Assembly: GCA_948567375.1 (NCBI GenBank) | Contig: OX419756.1 | Span: forward strand, 72,952,552 to 73,016,551 | Direction of reading: 5' to 3' | From: Lunularia cruciata | Taxonomy: Eukaryota > Streptophyta > Marchantiopsida > Lunulariales > Lunulariaceae | DNA length: 64,000 bases | Part shown: one piece after another, positions 24,303 to 35,539 of the stretch | How positions within the stretch are numbered: the first letter of the stretch is position 1 | Layout of the letters: every line of letters starts with the position of its first letter | Position numbers and translations under genes: made by a program | The notes under the pieces: model-generated | The model's database searches: none | What the model was told of the DNA's origin: nothing | The model's input: the letters and a program-made list of their open reading frames with translations, nothing else

Positions 24303-24499
24303 GAGTGGGGTTGGACCTACAGAGAGGAGAGGTTGGGAGATAGGTCAGACTTCCCTAGTCTTTCACACTCTTTGAGGCATTGTAGACAACATGTAGGCCT
24401 AGTGCAGGTGTGGTAGGTGGTGATGGGGTGTATGATGGACTAACTACTAGTCAGCCACTTGCTAATACACAGATTGAGTCTAGCACATTGTTGGAGGCG

Positions 24500-24820
24500 G
24501 TTCAACTGATTATATACTATCCTTTATTTTCAGCTAGTGACATGTGTACATTGGGAGTTGACCCGACCATAATGTTCAGATTGGCTGCTACACATTGTGA
24601 GAGTGGGATGATGTGGTTCCTACTACTAGAGTAGAGGTGGTTGATAGTGGAGTTGACTTGGTTGAGGAGCATGGGATTCGCTCAATGACCAATGGTTTGT
24701 GGCAAGCAACAACAACTGGATTGGAGGAATTACCAGCTAGACCGGCCTGTAAGAGAGCATGGTTCACACTTGGTGTTATCCTATTGGATAACTAGAGGGG
24801 GGTTTTTTGTTTGGTGGAAC
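24500..24820 (+). pseudogene. C-b protease, N-terminal part
   Basis: Reads FSASDMCTLGVDPTIMFRLA and WFTLGVILLDN, parallel to C-a. Homology ends near 24820, just before the protease active site, where B copy 2 begins. Confidence 0.7.
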
Positions 24821-24821
24821 A

Positions 24822-26724
24822 TGTGTAAGGTTTAGATCTTGCTGCCCTGGCCTTCCTCTCCCTAGCATGCATCCCTTCTAGATAGTTACCTCTTGTCACA
24901 AAATCCACAATCTCTTTGTACTCCATTGGAACCTCTTGAGTGACTAAGATTGTCATGAGCTCCTCATCCAAGAAAGAATCATCCACTGGCTCATCTCCAT
25001 CATGATCACAAGCCCTAGATAACAAATTAGCATTTGCATGTTTCTTCCCTGGCCTATCCTCAATGGTGTAGTCATACTTAGACAAGAGTATCGTTGATGT
25101 TGCTAGTCTCCCTTCAATGTCAAGCTTGTTAAAGATGTACTTCAAGGCCTTGTGATCCGTGACAATGGTGACTTTCTCTCCAATCAAGTGGTGTCTAAAA
25201 TTCTTGAGACCAAAGATTACTGCCAACCCTTCTTTCACCGTGACAAAGTAGTTCTTGTTTGCTAAAACTATTTGCCTACTAGCATTAACTATTGGATGAT
25301 CATGCCCATCTTGGTCTAATTGACTAAGAGTGCATCTTATTGCAATATTGGAAGCAATGGTGTAGAGGATGAAAGGCTTACTCCAATTAGCTTTAACAAG
25401 AATTGGATCTACAAGAGGGGATTGCTTGAGCTCCTCAAAAGCTTTGAGAGCTTCCTTGTCCTCCAAAATCACCATGTAATCTACACCCTTCTTCATGTAG
25501 ATGGTCAATGCATAAACCTTGTTGGTAAATGAAAAGATGAATCTCCTAAAGTACCCAACCATCCCCAAGAATTGGCATAACTTTGTCAAGCTTGAAGGGA
25601 ATGGAAGGTTTGAGATTTTCTTCACCTTCTCAAGATCAACTGCTATTCCATCCTTGGAGATGATGTGCCCCAAAAGTAGACCTTCTTCATATCCAAAAAT
25701 CCACTTCTTTGGGTTGAGTGATGCATTTGCCTCATCCAAGCATTGCAAGACCTTGATTAGGTGCTCAAAGTGCTCTTCCTTGCTCCCATAGACACAAAAG
25801 TCATCAATGAAGTCTCTCACAAATTTCCCAATGAAAAGTTCAAATACTTTGTTCATGAACCGTTGGAATGTGGCTGGAGCATTGCAAAGCCCAAAAAGCA
25901 TGACCTTGAAAGCATGACCTTGAAAGCATAAGTCTCCAAGGTGAGGTGAATGTGGTGAGTTGTTGATGCTCTGGTGCAATCTTGATTTGGTTATATCCAC
26001 TATAACCATCTCCAAAATTATACCTCTCATGACCAGTAACCTCTTCCAAGATCTCATCAATAAATGGCAATGGGTAGTAGTCCTTCTTGATCATAGCGTT
26101 GAGCTTCTTGTAATCCACACATACCCGAAGCTTGCCATTCTTTTTCTTCACAATGACAATTGGAGATACACATTTTGAATTCTCCACCTCAAAGATAAAT
26201 CTAACCTTCTTGAGCTTATCAATCTCCTCTTTCACAACCAAAGATATTGGTGGGCTAATGCGACATTGCTTTTGGTGGATTGGTCTTGCATGTGATTCCA
26301 CCTCTATCTTGTGCTCTTCCAAGGTGACTTCCTTCAAATCCTTGTAACTAAAAGCAAACATATGGATGAACTTGCAGAAAATCTCCTCAAATCTCACCTT
26401 CTCCTCCTTGGTAACATTTAGGCCATACTTGAGGGTAGATAACCTCCTCTTTATCTCCTCAAGTGTCAATGGTGATTTATCTTGGTCCTTCAAAACCTTT
26501 GGCTTAGGTGCAAAATCCATAGCACACAAGGGATACACATATGAATCAGATTCAGATTTGTCTTCCTCTCTGGCAATCTCCTCTTCCATGCTTGTGTCCA
26601 CACTTGAAGCTCCTTCTTCAAAATCTGATTCCCAATAATCAAAAGATGGTGTATTTGAATGTGAAATGTTGGTGGTGTTAGTCATAGGAATTGTGATTGT
26701 ACGGTTTGATGGCCCAATCCTCAA
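24822..26724 (-). pseudogene. B copy 2 reverse transcriptase and RNase H
   Basis: Pre-RT and fingers at 26724-25930 (LRVCVDYKKLNAM, DGYSGYNQIKIAPEHQQ), then PFGLCNAPATFQRFM in other copies, FIDDF catalytic box at about 25795-25812, thumb LCQFLGMVGYFRRFIF, and RNase H (VTDHKALKYIFNK, DYTIEDRPGKKHANANLLSR). The fingers/palm frame is broken by a 14-bp tandem duplication (25898-25911 and 25912-25925, unit GCATGACCTTGAAA), shifting the frame; otherwise a 422-codon stretch stays open. Resembles the Ogre/Tat/Athila branch. Confidence 0.9.
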
Positions 26725-28499
26725 GTACCCTTTGTGCCATCAATCAGTTGTGCATGATTCTCTCAACCATGGCCTCCCAAGAAGTAAGTCATAGCTTGAA
26801 TCTTTCAAGCCTTGGAAAGTCATTAGATTTTGAACTCCCATAATTGAAACTACCAACTTATCCATCATTCCTACAAGTCAAACTTGTTGCTTGTTTGCCA
26901 TGCTCACCACAAATGTTGAAGGTCTAGAGGGTATCATACTCAACTTCTTCATCAACCTTTCTGATATGGTATTCACTGCTGATCTTCTATCAACAAGTGC
27001 ATCCTTGATGTTTGTGACCTTTCACTCTCACATCAATCTTGGCGGCATATTCACAAGCCTCCATAGTGTTGGCTTGGCATCCACCACCCTCATTGATATT
27101 GGAGCTTTTGCCTTCTTCTTCCTCTTCTTCCTTGTGGATCTCAAACCACCTCTAAGCTCGTTTCTCAAAGTAGGGTTCAAAGCAATCAATTGGCCCAATA
27201 TGATGTTAGCCTTGTGACTACCAACATCCTCCAACATATTGTAGTCAATTGTTGCTTTAAAATCAAGAAATCCTCCATCTCTAGATTTTTCCTTCAAGTC
27301 TTTGTTGTTGATGCTATTGAGGTGCCAGTGCTTCTAGTAGACATAGGAGTATCCTTGCTTAGAGTAAATCCTTGAGAAGAATGAATATCCTCTGCAAAAT
27401 GAGCTCTCTTCTTCTCTTGTGCCAAAAGCTCTAAATTAAGACTTTTGGAGTTTGAGCACTCTCCCTTCTCATACTTGCTCTCAAACCACATCTATGGATG
27501 CTATCTTCTTACCTTTGTTTAGATTAGGAGCCACTTGGGTTTCACTACCTCACTCTTTCCCTCTATTGGCTCTCTTACAATCCCTTCCTCCATGGTAAGT
27601 GGAATTTGGGCAATTCCTTTAAATATGGCCACTTCCTCCACAACCAAAACAATTTCTATCATTAATACTGTTGGCTGGTTGGCCTCCTTTATATGAATAG
27701 TTTCTATAACTCCTAGGCTCTCTCCCTACACTTCTGATCCACCTCTCTCTTCTCTCATAGTTGCACTACATTGATCTTGAGATCTGCAAGTTGTTCTGTG
27801 ATGGTTTGAAGTGGATCTTTTGGTGGAGGTGCAAAAATTGGCACAGCTACTACTTGTGGTGCAACCCTTGCCACCAAATTCTCAGAAGTTCCACCATACT
27901 TGTAGTCTTGAGGAGGATGCATAACCTCCTTCACCACCAAATCACTCTCATCTCCTATTAAACTCTCCTCCATATGAATTGCAATCTTGATAGCTTCAAC
28001 CTTGGAAAGAAGGTTTTTCATATCTCACCTTGCTTCTAATTTGTGGTCTCAACCCTCCCACAAAATTTTTGGTGAGCATAGCTCCTATGCCAATCATAGA
28101 AGTCTCCACATCATCCCCACCCTTCCTCAACACGATGCAAAATCTAGACTCTAACTTTTCCACTCTTTTCACATAGACACTCACTTTCTCTCCATCTCCT
28201 TGCTTGAGAAAGGTAACCTCACTCATCAATCTCTCATAACTCTCATCTGGAAGAAAGTTGTCAATGAGTGCTGAAGTCAAAGTCTCCTAAGACTCTTCTT
28301 GCCTATCTCTCCTCTCTCTCTTTGGTATTCTGACTCATACCATGTAAGTACTACATCCTCAAAGAAATCTAGTAATAATAAAGCCCACTCAATCTTTCTC
28401 CTCTCATTGGTTCCAATGCAAGCTCTCTTGAAGTCTCTCACAAAGGCCTCCACATCTCTCTATCCTTGCCAAAGAAAACCGGAAGTTTCCCCATCTTAA
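26725..28499 (-). pseudogene. B copy 2 gag and protease remnants
   Basis: Gag starts MGKLPVFFGKDRE at 28499 and continues in pieces (28280-27996, 28021-27755). Knuckle CFGCGGSGHI-stop-RNC near 27610-27660 has a TAA in place of the Gln codon of copy 3. Protease region 27491-26890 aligns with copy 3 but has frameshifts around the active site; LVD-type residues at about 26980-27005. Confidence 0.8.
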
Positions 28500-28809
28500 C
28501 TTCTCATTATCTTTCTTTTCTCTCAATTTTTCTTTTTCTTTTATTTCTTTTCTCTCACTCTATAATTAATAGATTATATACATGAATAACACCATTTTAG
28601 AATAACCCACCCTAGGGAACACAAAAATTTCAGGTTGCTCCAAGATTTCTATAGCAACATCAAATCTTAGAGTGCATATTAATTGAACTTTCAAACTTTC
28701 ATGGATAGTTTATCCATAAGTTGAAAGATTATTTCCATCACTAATCTTGAGAACTAGCTGATGAAAGTGGTTGTGTTTCTATAGTTTTACTAAGACTCTC
28801 CAAAATGCT

Positions 28810-29270
28810 TTTACTCTACTTCATGCATGTCCTTTTGGAAGTCTTGCAACTCCACAAACCTCACAGAACTCCTCGGTCTTAGATCTTCTGGCACCTAATC
28901 TTGGTAGAGAAGGTTCAATGTACAAACCCAAGTCAAGTAAGCCTCTCATTTCCCTCAATCTCTTGCTCTCAAAGGTCAATGGACATGAACTTGCTTCATG
29001 TCCCTTCTCTTCACATAGAAAGCACTTAGACTCACTCTTTTCTCCAAGTGATGTAGGTTGTTTCATCCTCTCAACACTCTCTTCAAATTCTATTCTAAAC
29101 TCTCTTTCCCTCAAATCCACCCCTACAATCACCTCAAACCTTTGGAGAATCTTGCATAGTCTCAATTTCCACTCTTGATTATACTCCATGTTCCCAAGAT
29201 GAATCTAAACACTCAAACATACTTTTTGTTGCTCTCAAACTTTGTAGAATTGACACTTCCTCACAATGTC
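28810..29270 (-). pseudogene. B copy 2 upstream ORF with zinc knuckle
   Basis: Separate frame between 5' LTR and gag, shared with copies 1 and 3. Contains CFLCEEKGHEASSC (CX2CX4HX4C, about 28995-29036) and a second Cys pair CEVCGVARLPKGH. A stop after the N-terminal MTYKLRDLSDIVRK segment breaks it here. Confidence 0.7.
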
Positions 29271-29957
29271 ACTCAAATCTCTCAACTTGTATGTCATAGT
29301 CCTCTGAAATTTTTCACACTAGATCACAACTTTATGGCATTGCTCCCTGCAAAATTATAGATATTTTCATCAGGCCATTGGTCTAGAAATCTTTCTATTC
29401 AACACACATATTTCAGATTTGGTCTAAAACCACCCCCTTGACTTTAAAAACTCATAACTCTCTCCACAAGAAGGATCTCTCTCTTATTTTTTGTGTCAAT
29501 AGGTAGGATACAATGCACTGAATTCTCTTGGAAATTTTAGGACAATCCACCAAAAATTGAAGAAATGGTAAACTATGTACAATTTTCCAAAGAGCATGTA
29601 GTTGCAAGAGTAGTTTACCCTATCAGCTTTCAAAAATTTTAACCCAATGCACATAGTAGCGTCTCAAAATAATTTCAAGTGTGATAATTGAAAATTATTA
29701 TGTATAGAAATTTCAAATCCAGATCTCAAACTTGAGATTTTGCCTAAAATCACCTCTATTCCCAAAATCTGCAATCCACCTCACACAATCTTTCCCAAAT
29801 CCTCTCAAGTGTACAAGATGTACAAAATCACCTCAAAGACATCATAATGAACTACAAGGTATACAAATAGGTCTAAATTCTCTAACGTAAGTTTGGCCCT
29901 CTCCTCCTCTAAAGTTCTTTCCAAGTGAGCTCTCATAGCCTCCTTGTCTTCTAGAGA

Positions 29958-29978
29958 GATCCCGGCAACGGAACCAAA
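29958..29978 (-). promoter_or_regulatory. B copy 2 primer-binding site
   Basis: Minus strand TGGTTCCGTTGCCGGGATC, a few bases from the LTR end. Close to the TGGCGCCGTTGCCGGGGA type used by plant Athila/Tat elements (Asp-tRNA class, from memory). Copy 1 has a more mutated form at 38938-38956. Confidence 0.7.
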
Positions 29979-29980
29979 AA

Positions 29981-30672
29981 TGTGAGCCGACATATCTCTC
30001 ACTCAAGATGAACCTCTAATGGCTATTATGGTAGCGCTCCATGGACTTAGAAGGCAATAAACCCTAACTCCATCATACTCCTCCGATGCTAACACTCCAT
30101 GACTCAAGACATTGCTCACTAGAGAACCCAATGAGAGAGAGATAATTGCAAATGAAAGGATGATGAGTACCTCCTCACCCCTTCTTTATATACTCATGAA
30201 ATAATTATGCACCAAAGTTACTAGTTATTGGAGTAACTCAAGTTATTAGGCTGAAAGTCAAGTAAAGTCAAAAAATATAAAGTAATATCCATCCACATGA
30301 GCATATTCCACTAAGCATGTGATCTTATCTTGATCCAACCACTAAGTCAAGGATTCCTTCACATGGGCTATCCTTGGACTATAGAAGAATCCAAAACAAA
30401 AAAGCTTGCGGGCACAAGAGTTCTCAACTCTTTCCTCAAAGCCAAAAACCTAGGAATAATACCAAGTCAACACACTAGAATCCAAAATAGTGGTGCTCAT
30501 ATTTTCCATTTCCTCTAAATTAAAGGTCCCTCTCTCTGAACTATGACTAATTTTTGCTAATCATGACTAATGTAGAACCGTCCTTTATCTCTATATAAAT
30601 AATATCTCTCAAGTACTAGTAATACTAAACTAAATACGACAATACTACATACATGCACAAATGGGTGTTACA
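29981..30672 (-). repeat. B copy 2 5' LTR
   Basis: 692 bp, TGTGAGCCG to GGGTGTTACA. On the minus strand U3 has a TATA-like TTTATATAGAG. Right flank 30673 is C-b RNase H. Confidence 0.92.
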
Positions 30673-32165
30673 AGGTAGTAGCACATTTTCAATGTTACCT
30701 ATTTGGTAACTCCTTACTCTCATCATTGATCATCAGCCACAAAAGTGGTTGATGGAGTACGACAAGCTTTTATGGAAGCTTGTACAATGGGCTTTGATTT
30801 TAAAGGAGTATGATTTCACGGTTATTCATTGACCTAGAGTGATGAACTGTGATGCAAATGGGTTAAGTAGAAACCCATGTCCCAACCAGCAAGATCATAC
30901 TAAAGCAAGTTGGTATGGTGAGATAAATGAAGAGATGGTGCCAGGTTGGCATGCATCTACCTTTCTTTGTATATTTTTTGAGACTTTGGTGATATCTCTC
31001 TCAATGCATATAGGAAGAGTCATTGAGATCACAGATCCAAAGAGTGAAGATATTGGTACAAGTCAATGAGACAATCATGATGATGTCTTAGTGATGGACT
31101 ATCTTTGCACTGGTGTTGTGGGTGGCAGAGTTGAGGCCAAGGAGAGAGACCGTGTCTTTCAGTGAGCCATGTGGTTTAGATTGGAGTGCAGCAACCTTCT
31201 TTAGGTATGAGAGGATGGTAGAGTGCGAGTAGTACCAATTCCATCTCAAAGACCACAATTGGTCTGTCATGGTCATGAGGAGCTAGGACATTTTGGAGTA
31301 AAGCATACATATATCTTACTCTAGAGTCACTATTGGTGGTGCAGTATGTAGACTGAGGTACAACAATTTGTTGTCCAATGTGTGGTTTGTGACTGAGTTA
31401 GAGCATCATTCAATACTTTTACGCCATAATTACACCCATTACCTATCATGAGATTGAGTTACCATTGGAGTTCGGACTTCATTTGACCTTTACCATTGAT
31501 TGTGAGACATTATCAATATGTTTTGGTGATGGTGGAGCACTTCTCTAAGTGTATTGAGTTGGTGGCACTTCTTGAAAAGTTCAATGAAGGGACGGCTTAT
31601 TCATTCTTAGATCAAGTTCTTAGTCATTTTGGTGCACTAGTTGAGGTTTTGACTGATTAGAGTACAGAGTTCTTGGAGGAGTTTTAGGTCTTGTGTGACA
31701 AGGCTTTGATTGATCATCATACTACCTCTTGAGATCACCCTTAGGCAGATGGCTAAGTAGAGAGAATGGTTCAAATGGTGAAGAGAGTATTGCAAAAGTA
31801 TGGTTTGCAGAGAGGCCACTTGGGAGATTGGGATCTCCAATTACCTTGGTTGGCCATGGGTTATCTGTTCATCCAACAAGCGTCCTTAGCAGCCTTATCT
31901 CCTTACTCTCTACTCTATGGACTAGATCTAGATTTACCTATAGCCATTCATCAAGATGTTACCGTAGTTTTGGACTTGGATGATCCAAATATATGGATGA
32001 GTGCATGTTCTCAATGGGTAGAGATCTTTTGGAGAGTGATGCCAATGAGCTTTGAGAAATTGGTGATTTCTCTACATAGAGATACCTTACACTATGCTAC
32101 TATTTGAGGAGGAGGTTATAGATCCTTGATCCGTCAATTTCATCCAAGGGACTATGTATATCTAC
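30673..32165 (+). pseudogene. C-b RNase H and integrase
   Basis: RNase H reads IIDHQPQKWLMEYDKL, EYDFTVIH and MNCDANGLSRNPC. Integrase has the HHCC zinc finger (HEELGHFGVKHTY ... CVVCD, 31274-31405), the core start with FTID, the second Asp in VLTD and the third acidic residue in ADG-stop-VERMVQ, then an ICS region QFHPRDYVYLQ at about 32140. Three stops are CGA-to-TGA type and several are CAG-to-TAG. This is a DDE integrase, not a tyrosine recombinase. Confidence 0.88.
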
Positions 32166-32542
32166 AATAGAGAGCACCAACCACACTTGATGTTTCTATA
32201 GGCCGCACTATCTTGAGAGTGTGTGAGGTTTTGCCATCTGGAGTTCTTGTGTTGGAAGAACTTGATGGAGTTGTTTGGAAGGATCATGAGCACAATTGTG
32301 CACCATGCCACTCCCCAAACATTGATGGTACTATGGACCCAAGCTTGACACTTGTACAAGCAGGCTTGAGGTGTATGTTATGTGGCTCTTTTGGTAGAGA
32401 TGCTACTATGTTAGTGTGTGATATCTATTTGAGAGGATGGCATATGGCATGTATGATTCCTCACCTCATGGTGGTTCCTCAAGGACAATGGTTATGTCCA
32501 AGATGTAATTGGCCTATAGCTAGTTCATCCTTTATATGGTAA
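32166..32542 (+). pseudogene. C-b pol C-terminus with PHD finger
   Basis: After the integrase tail (GRTILRVCEVLPSGVLVLEE) an open stretch leads into a 45-residue C4HC3 module at 32372-32506. Spacing is C-X2-C-X11-C-X2-Y-X4-H-X2-C-X14-C-X2-C, with GWH before the second Cys pair and QWLCPRC at the end, as in classical PHD fingers. The fourth ligand is Tyr here but Cys in C-a. PHD fingers commonly read histone H3 tails, so a targeting role like that of integrase chromodomains is inferred. The frame ends 32542. Confidence 0.85.
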
Positions 32543-32680
32543 AGATTGCAGACAAGCGACTAAAGATGGGACTTGATAGCACCTCGCCTCTTGATCTTTG
32601 CCCATCATAGGGTATAACATATACTTAGAGTAGATAGCTATCTGAAGTTAGAGGGACCTAACCGCCAACTAGGGAGGCTA

Positions 32681-32788
32681 TTGTGGCACTTTAGAGTCTA
32701 TGTATGACTTATGTGTGAGTTATCTATCTATAGTGTATGATGTTTATAGTGATGTATGTTGTGTAGTGATGTATATATGCACAATAGT
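32681..32788 (+). repeat. C-b repeat B1
   Basis: 108 bp starting TTGTGGCACTTTAGAG and ending GCACAATAGT, just after a purine-rich AGGGAGG (possible polypurine tract) and before A2. The same module recurs after A2 as B2 (40669-40773). Confidence 0.8.
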
Positions 32789-32915
32789 TGTCATGCCATT
32801 TGTAGTGTCACATCTAGATTACTCTGACAATGGAGCTGTAGTGATAGTAGTTAGAGGTATTTGAGCAATCACTTATTGACTACTTTTGAATGGTCAGATT
32901 TTGTATTCAGAGTAT

Positions 32916-33605
32916 TGTGAGCCGGCCTGTCTCTCACTCAGGATGAACCTTTGATGGCTATTCTGGTAGCAAACCATGGACTAAGAAGGCAAGGAACCGT
33001 AAATCTATCATACTCCTCCAAGGCTAACACTCCAAGACTCAAGACATTGCTCACTAGAGAACTCAATGAGAGAGAGATAGTTGCAAATGAAAGGATGATG
33101 AGTACTTCCTCATCTCTTGTTTATATACTTGTGAAATAGTTACATACCAAAGTTACTAATTATTGGAGTAACTCAAGTTACTAGGCTAAAAGTCAAGTAA
33201 AGTCAAAAAGTAGAAAGGAATATCCATTCATATGGGCATATTCCACTAAGCATGTGATCTTATTTTGACCCAACCACTAAGTCAAGGATTCCTTCACATG
33301 GGCTATCCTTGGACTATAGAAGATCCAAAACAAAAAAGGTTGCGGGCCCAAGAGTTCTCAACTCTTTCCTCAAAGCCAAACACCTAGGAATAATACAAAG
33401 CCAACACACTAAAATCCAAAATAGTGGTGCTCATCTTTCCACTTCCTCTAAAGTAAGGTCCCCTCTATCTTAGCTATGACTAACTTTAGCTAATTGTGAC
33501 TAATGTAGAACCATCCTTTATCTCTATATAAATAATATCTCTCAAGTACTTGTAATACCAAGCTAAATATCACAATACCACACATATGCACAAATGGGTA
33601 TTACA
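32916..33605 (-). repeat. B copy 1 3' LTR
   Basis: 690 bp, TGTGAGCCGG to GGGTATTACA. Followed on the plus strand by TTTACCCTCGG, the complement of a polypurine tract CCGAGGGTAAA. Confidence 0.93.
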
Positions 33606-33653
33606 TTTACCCTCGGACTAAGTTTTTACTTTGTCCTCAAAGTGAAGGTCTCT

Positions 33654-34864
33654 CTACCTTCTATGGTACATCTTCAACTTATGATGGTTAATCTTATCAA
33701 AGTGTCTTCCTCCCAACTCCTTGAGATCATAGGTGTAATTGCTCCACACCTTCTCCACTATGAAAGGTCCAAAGTACTTAGGCAAAAACTTCTTTTGCAC
33801 TCTCTTGAATCGAAAAGAATCAAACAACATTACCCAATCACCTTCTTTGAAAGGCTCCACCTTCTTCTTGCCTTGCCTCTTGTCATAGCTCTCCTTTTGT
33901 TTCATTTGGGCTTGCTCTACTCGAACCATAGCAACTGCTCTTGCCTCTTCCAACTCCATGAGTTGATCCTTCCTTGACTTCTCTGCATCACCTCCTTGTG
34001 CTTTCTTCAATCCCCTATGAATGCTTTGGAATGTAGGAAGATCAAAGTGAATAGGTAAGATAGACTCAATACCATATACCAATTGAAATGGAGAATACTC
34101 GGTGGAAGTCTTCATGGTTGTCCTATGCTCCCACAAAACTGCATGAATCCTCTTGTCCCAATGATGTTTAGCTCCCTCCATTTTTGCATCTTTGGCTAAC
34201 ATCATGCACAAGGTCTGATTGGTTCTCTTTGCCAAGCCATTGGAATTTGGCTTATATGATGTAGTTACCCTATGTGTGATAGAGAAATGTCGTAGCATAG
34301 TTGTAGTAATGCTTCCTGTAAACTCTCCTCCTCTATCAAAAACCAACTCCAAAGGGCATCCAAATCTAGTGATAATGTGTTCATAAAGAAACCTACCAAC
34401 TTCATCTTCATTCTTGTTCCTCAATGGTCTAGCCTCAACCCACTTGGTAAGGTAATCAATAACTACCACAATGTACCAATTGTTCTTTGGGGTTCTATTG
34501 AGAGGACCTAAAAAATCAATTCCCCACTTCTCAAAAGGTCCTAGCAATGGAATTGATCTAAGTGGTGGAGGGGATGTAGACTTTCTAGAAAAACTTGACA
34601 AACATGACAAGTTTTGCAATAATCAAGAAAATCCTTGAAAACCCCTCTCCAATGGTAACCTGCATCTAGAATCTTGAAAGTAGTCATCTTTTTTGCAAAG
34701 TGTCCTCCACAAACTAAACATTCATGAAAATCCTTTATGAGTAGGATAGACTCTTCCTTACCCACTGGTCTTTGAAGTAGACCATCTGCTCCTTGGTGAA
34801 AAAGAATCCTCCACCATTGTGTAAGGTCTAGATCTTGCTGCAAGGGCCTTCCTCTCCCTAGCAT
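33654..34864 (-). pseudogene. B copy 1 integrase
   Basis: The zinc domain (GGHFAKKMTTFKILDAGYHW ... CKTCHVCQ) at 34864-34590 and the core plus C-terminus (34619-33654, 321 open codons) are in different frames, joined by a frameshift near 34590. Core Asp residues are in GIDFLGPLN and VFDRGGEF. The third catalytic position reads NGLAKRTNQ, Lys where copy 3 has Glu (AAG for GAG), so the enzyme is inactive. The C-terminus ends KLKMYHRR without a chromodomain. Confidence 0.92.
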
Positions 34865-35538
34865 GCATCCCTTTTGGATAGTTACCTCTTGTCACAAAAT
34901 CCACAATCTCTTTGTAATCCATTGGAACCTATTGAGTGATGGAGATTGTCATGAGCTCCTCATCTGGGAAGGAATCATCCACTAGCTCATCTCCATCATG
35001 ATCATAGGCCCTAGATAACAAATCTGCATTTGCATGTTTCTTCCCTGGCCTATCCTCAATGGTGTAGTCATACCCAGACAAGAGTATCATCCACCTTGCT
35101 AGTCTTCCTTCCACATTAGGCTTGTTCAAGATGTACTTCAAAGCCTTGTGATCTATGACAATGGTGGCTTTCCTTCCAATCAAGTGGTGTCTAAACTTCT
35201 TGAGAGCAAAGATCACTACCAACTCTTCTCTCTGTGACAGACTAGTTCTTCTCTGCTGAAGCCATCCGCCTACTAGCATAAGCTATTGGATGATCATGCA
35301 CATCTTGGTCTAATTGACTAAGAGTGCATCCTATAGCTACATTAGAAGCATTAGTGTAGAGGATGAAAGGCTTACTCCAATCAGGTTTAGCAAGAATTGG
35401 AGCTACAACAAGGGATTGCTTGAGCTCCTCAAAAGCTTTGAGAGCCTCCTTGTCCTACAAAATCACCATGTAATCTACACCCTTCTTCATGTAGATGGTC
35501 AATGCATAAGCCTTGTTGGAAAATGAGAAGATGAACCT
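34865..35538 (-). pseudogene. B copy 1 RNase H and RT thumb
   Basis: RNase H readable at 35279-34929 (VIDHKALKYILNK, DYTIEDRPGKKHANADLLSR). The RT thumb is at 35538-35300. Upstream the frame jumps at 35539-35543 to pre-RT sequence, marking the RT deletion; the junction shares 2-4 bp (AAG) with both parents. Confidence 0.88.
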
Positions 35539-35539
35539 C

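Larger units (their letters stand above)
24822..30672 (-). mobile_element. Family B element copy 2, 3'-truncated, in C-b
   Basis: Minus-strand order: 5' LTR 29981-30672, primer site, upstream ORF 28810-29270, gag, protease, RT, RNase H, then an abrupt end at about 24822 just after RNase H. Compared with copy 3 the integrase and 3' LTR (about 1.9 kb) are lost. C-b lacks methyltransferase and RT at the same point, so one deletion probably removed both. Confidence 0.85.

Noticed and set aside
33594-33977. Plus-strand frames such as 33594-33977, 57792-58175 and 62457-62780
   Set aside because: Antisense shadows of well-supported minus-strand gag and integrase frames; they recur only because the B copies are similar.
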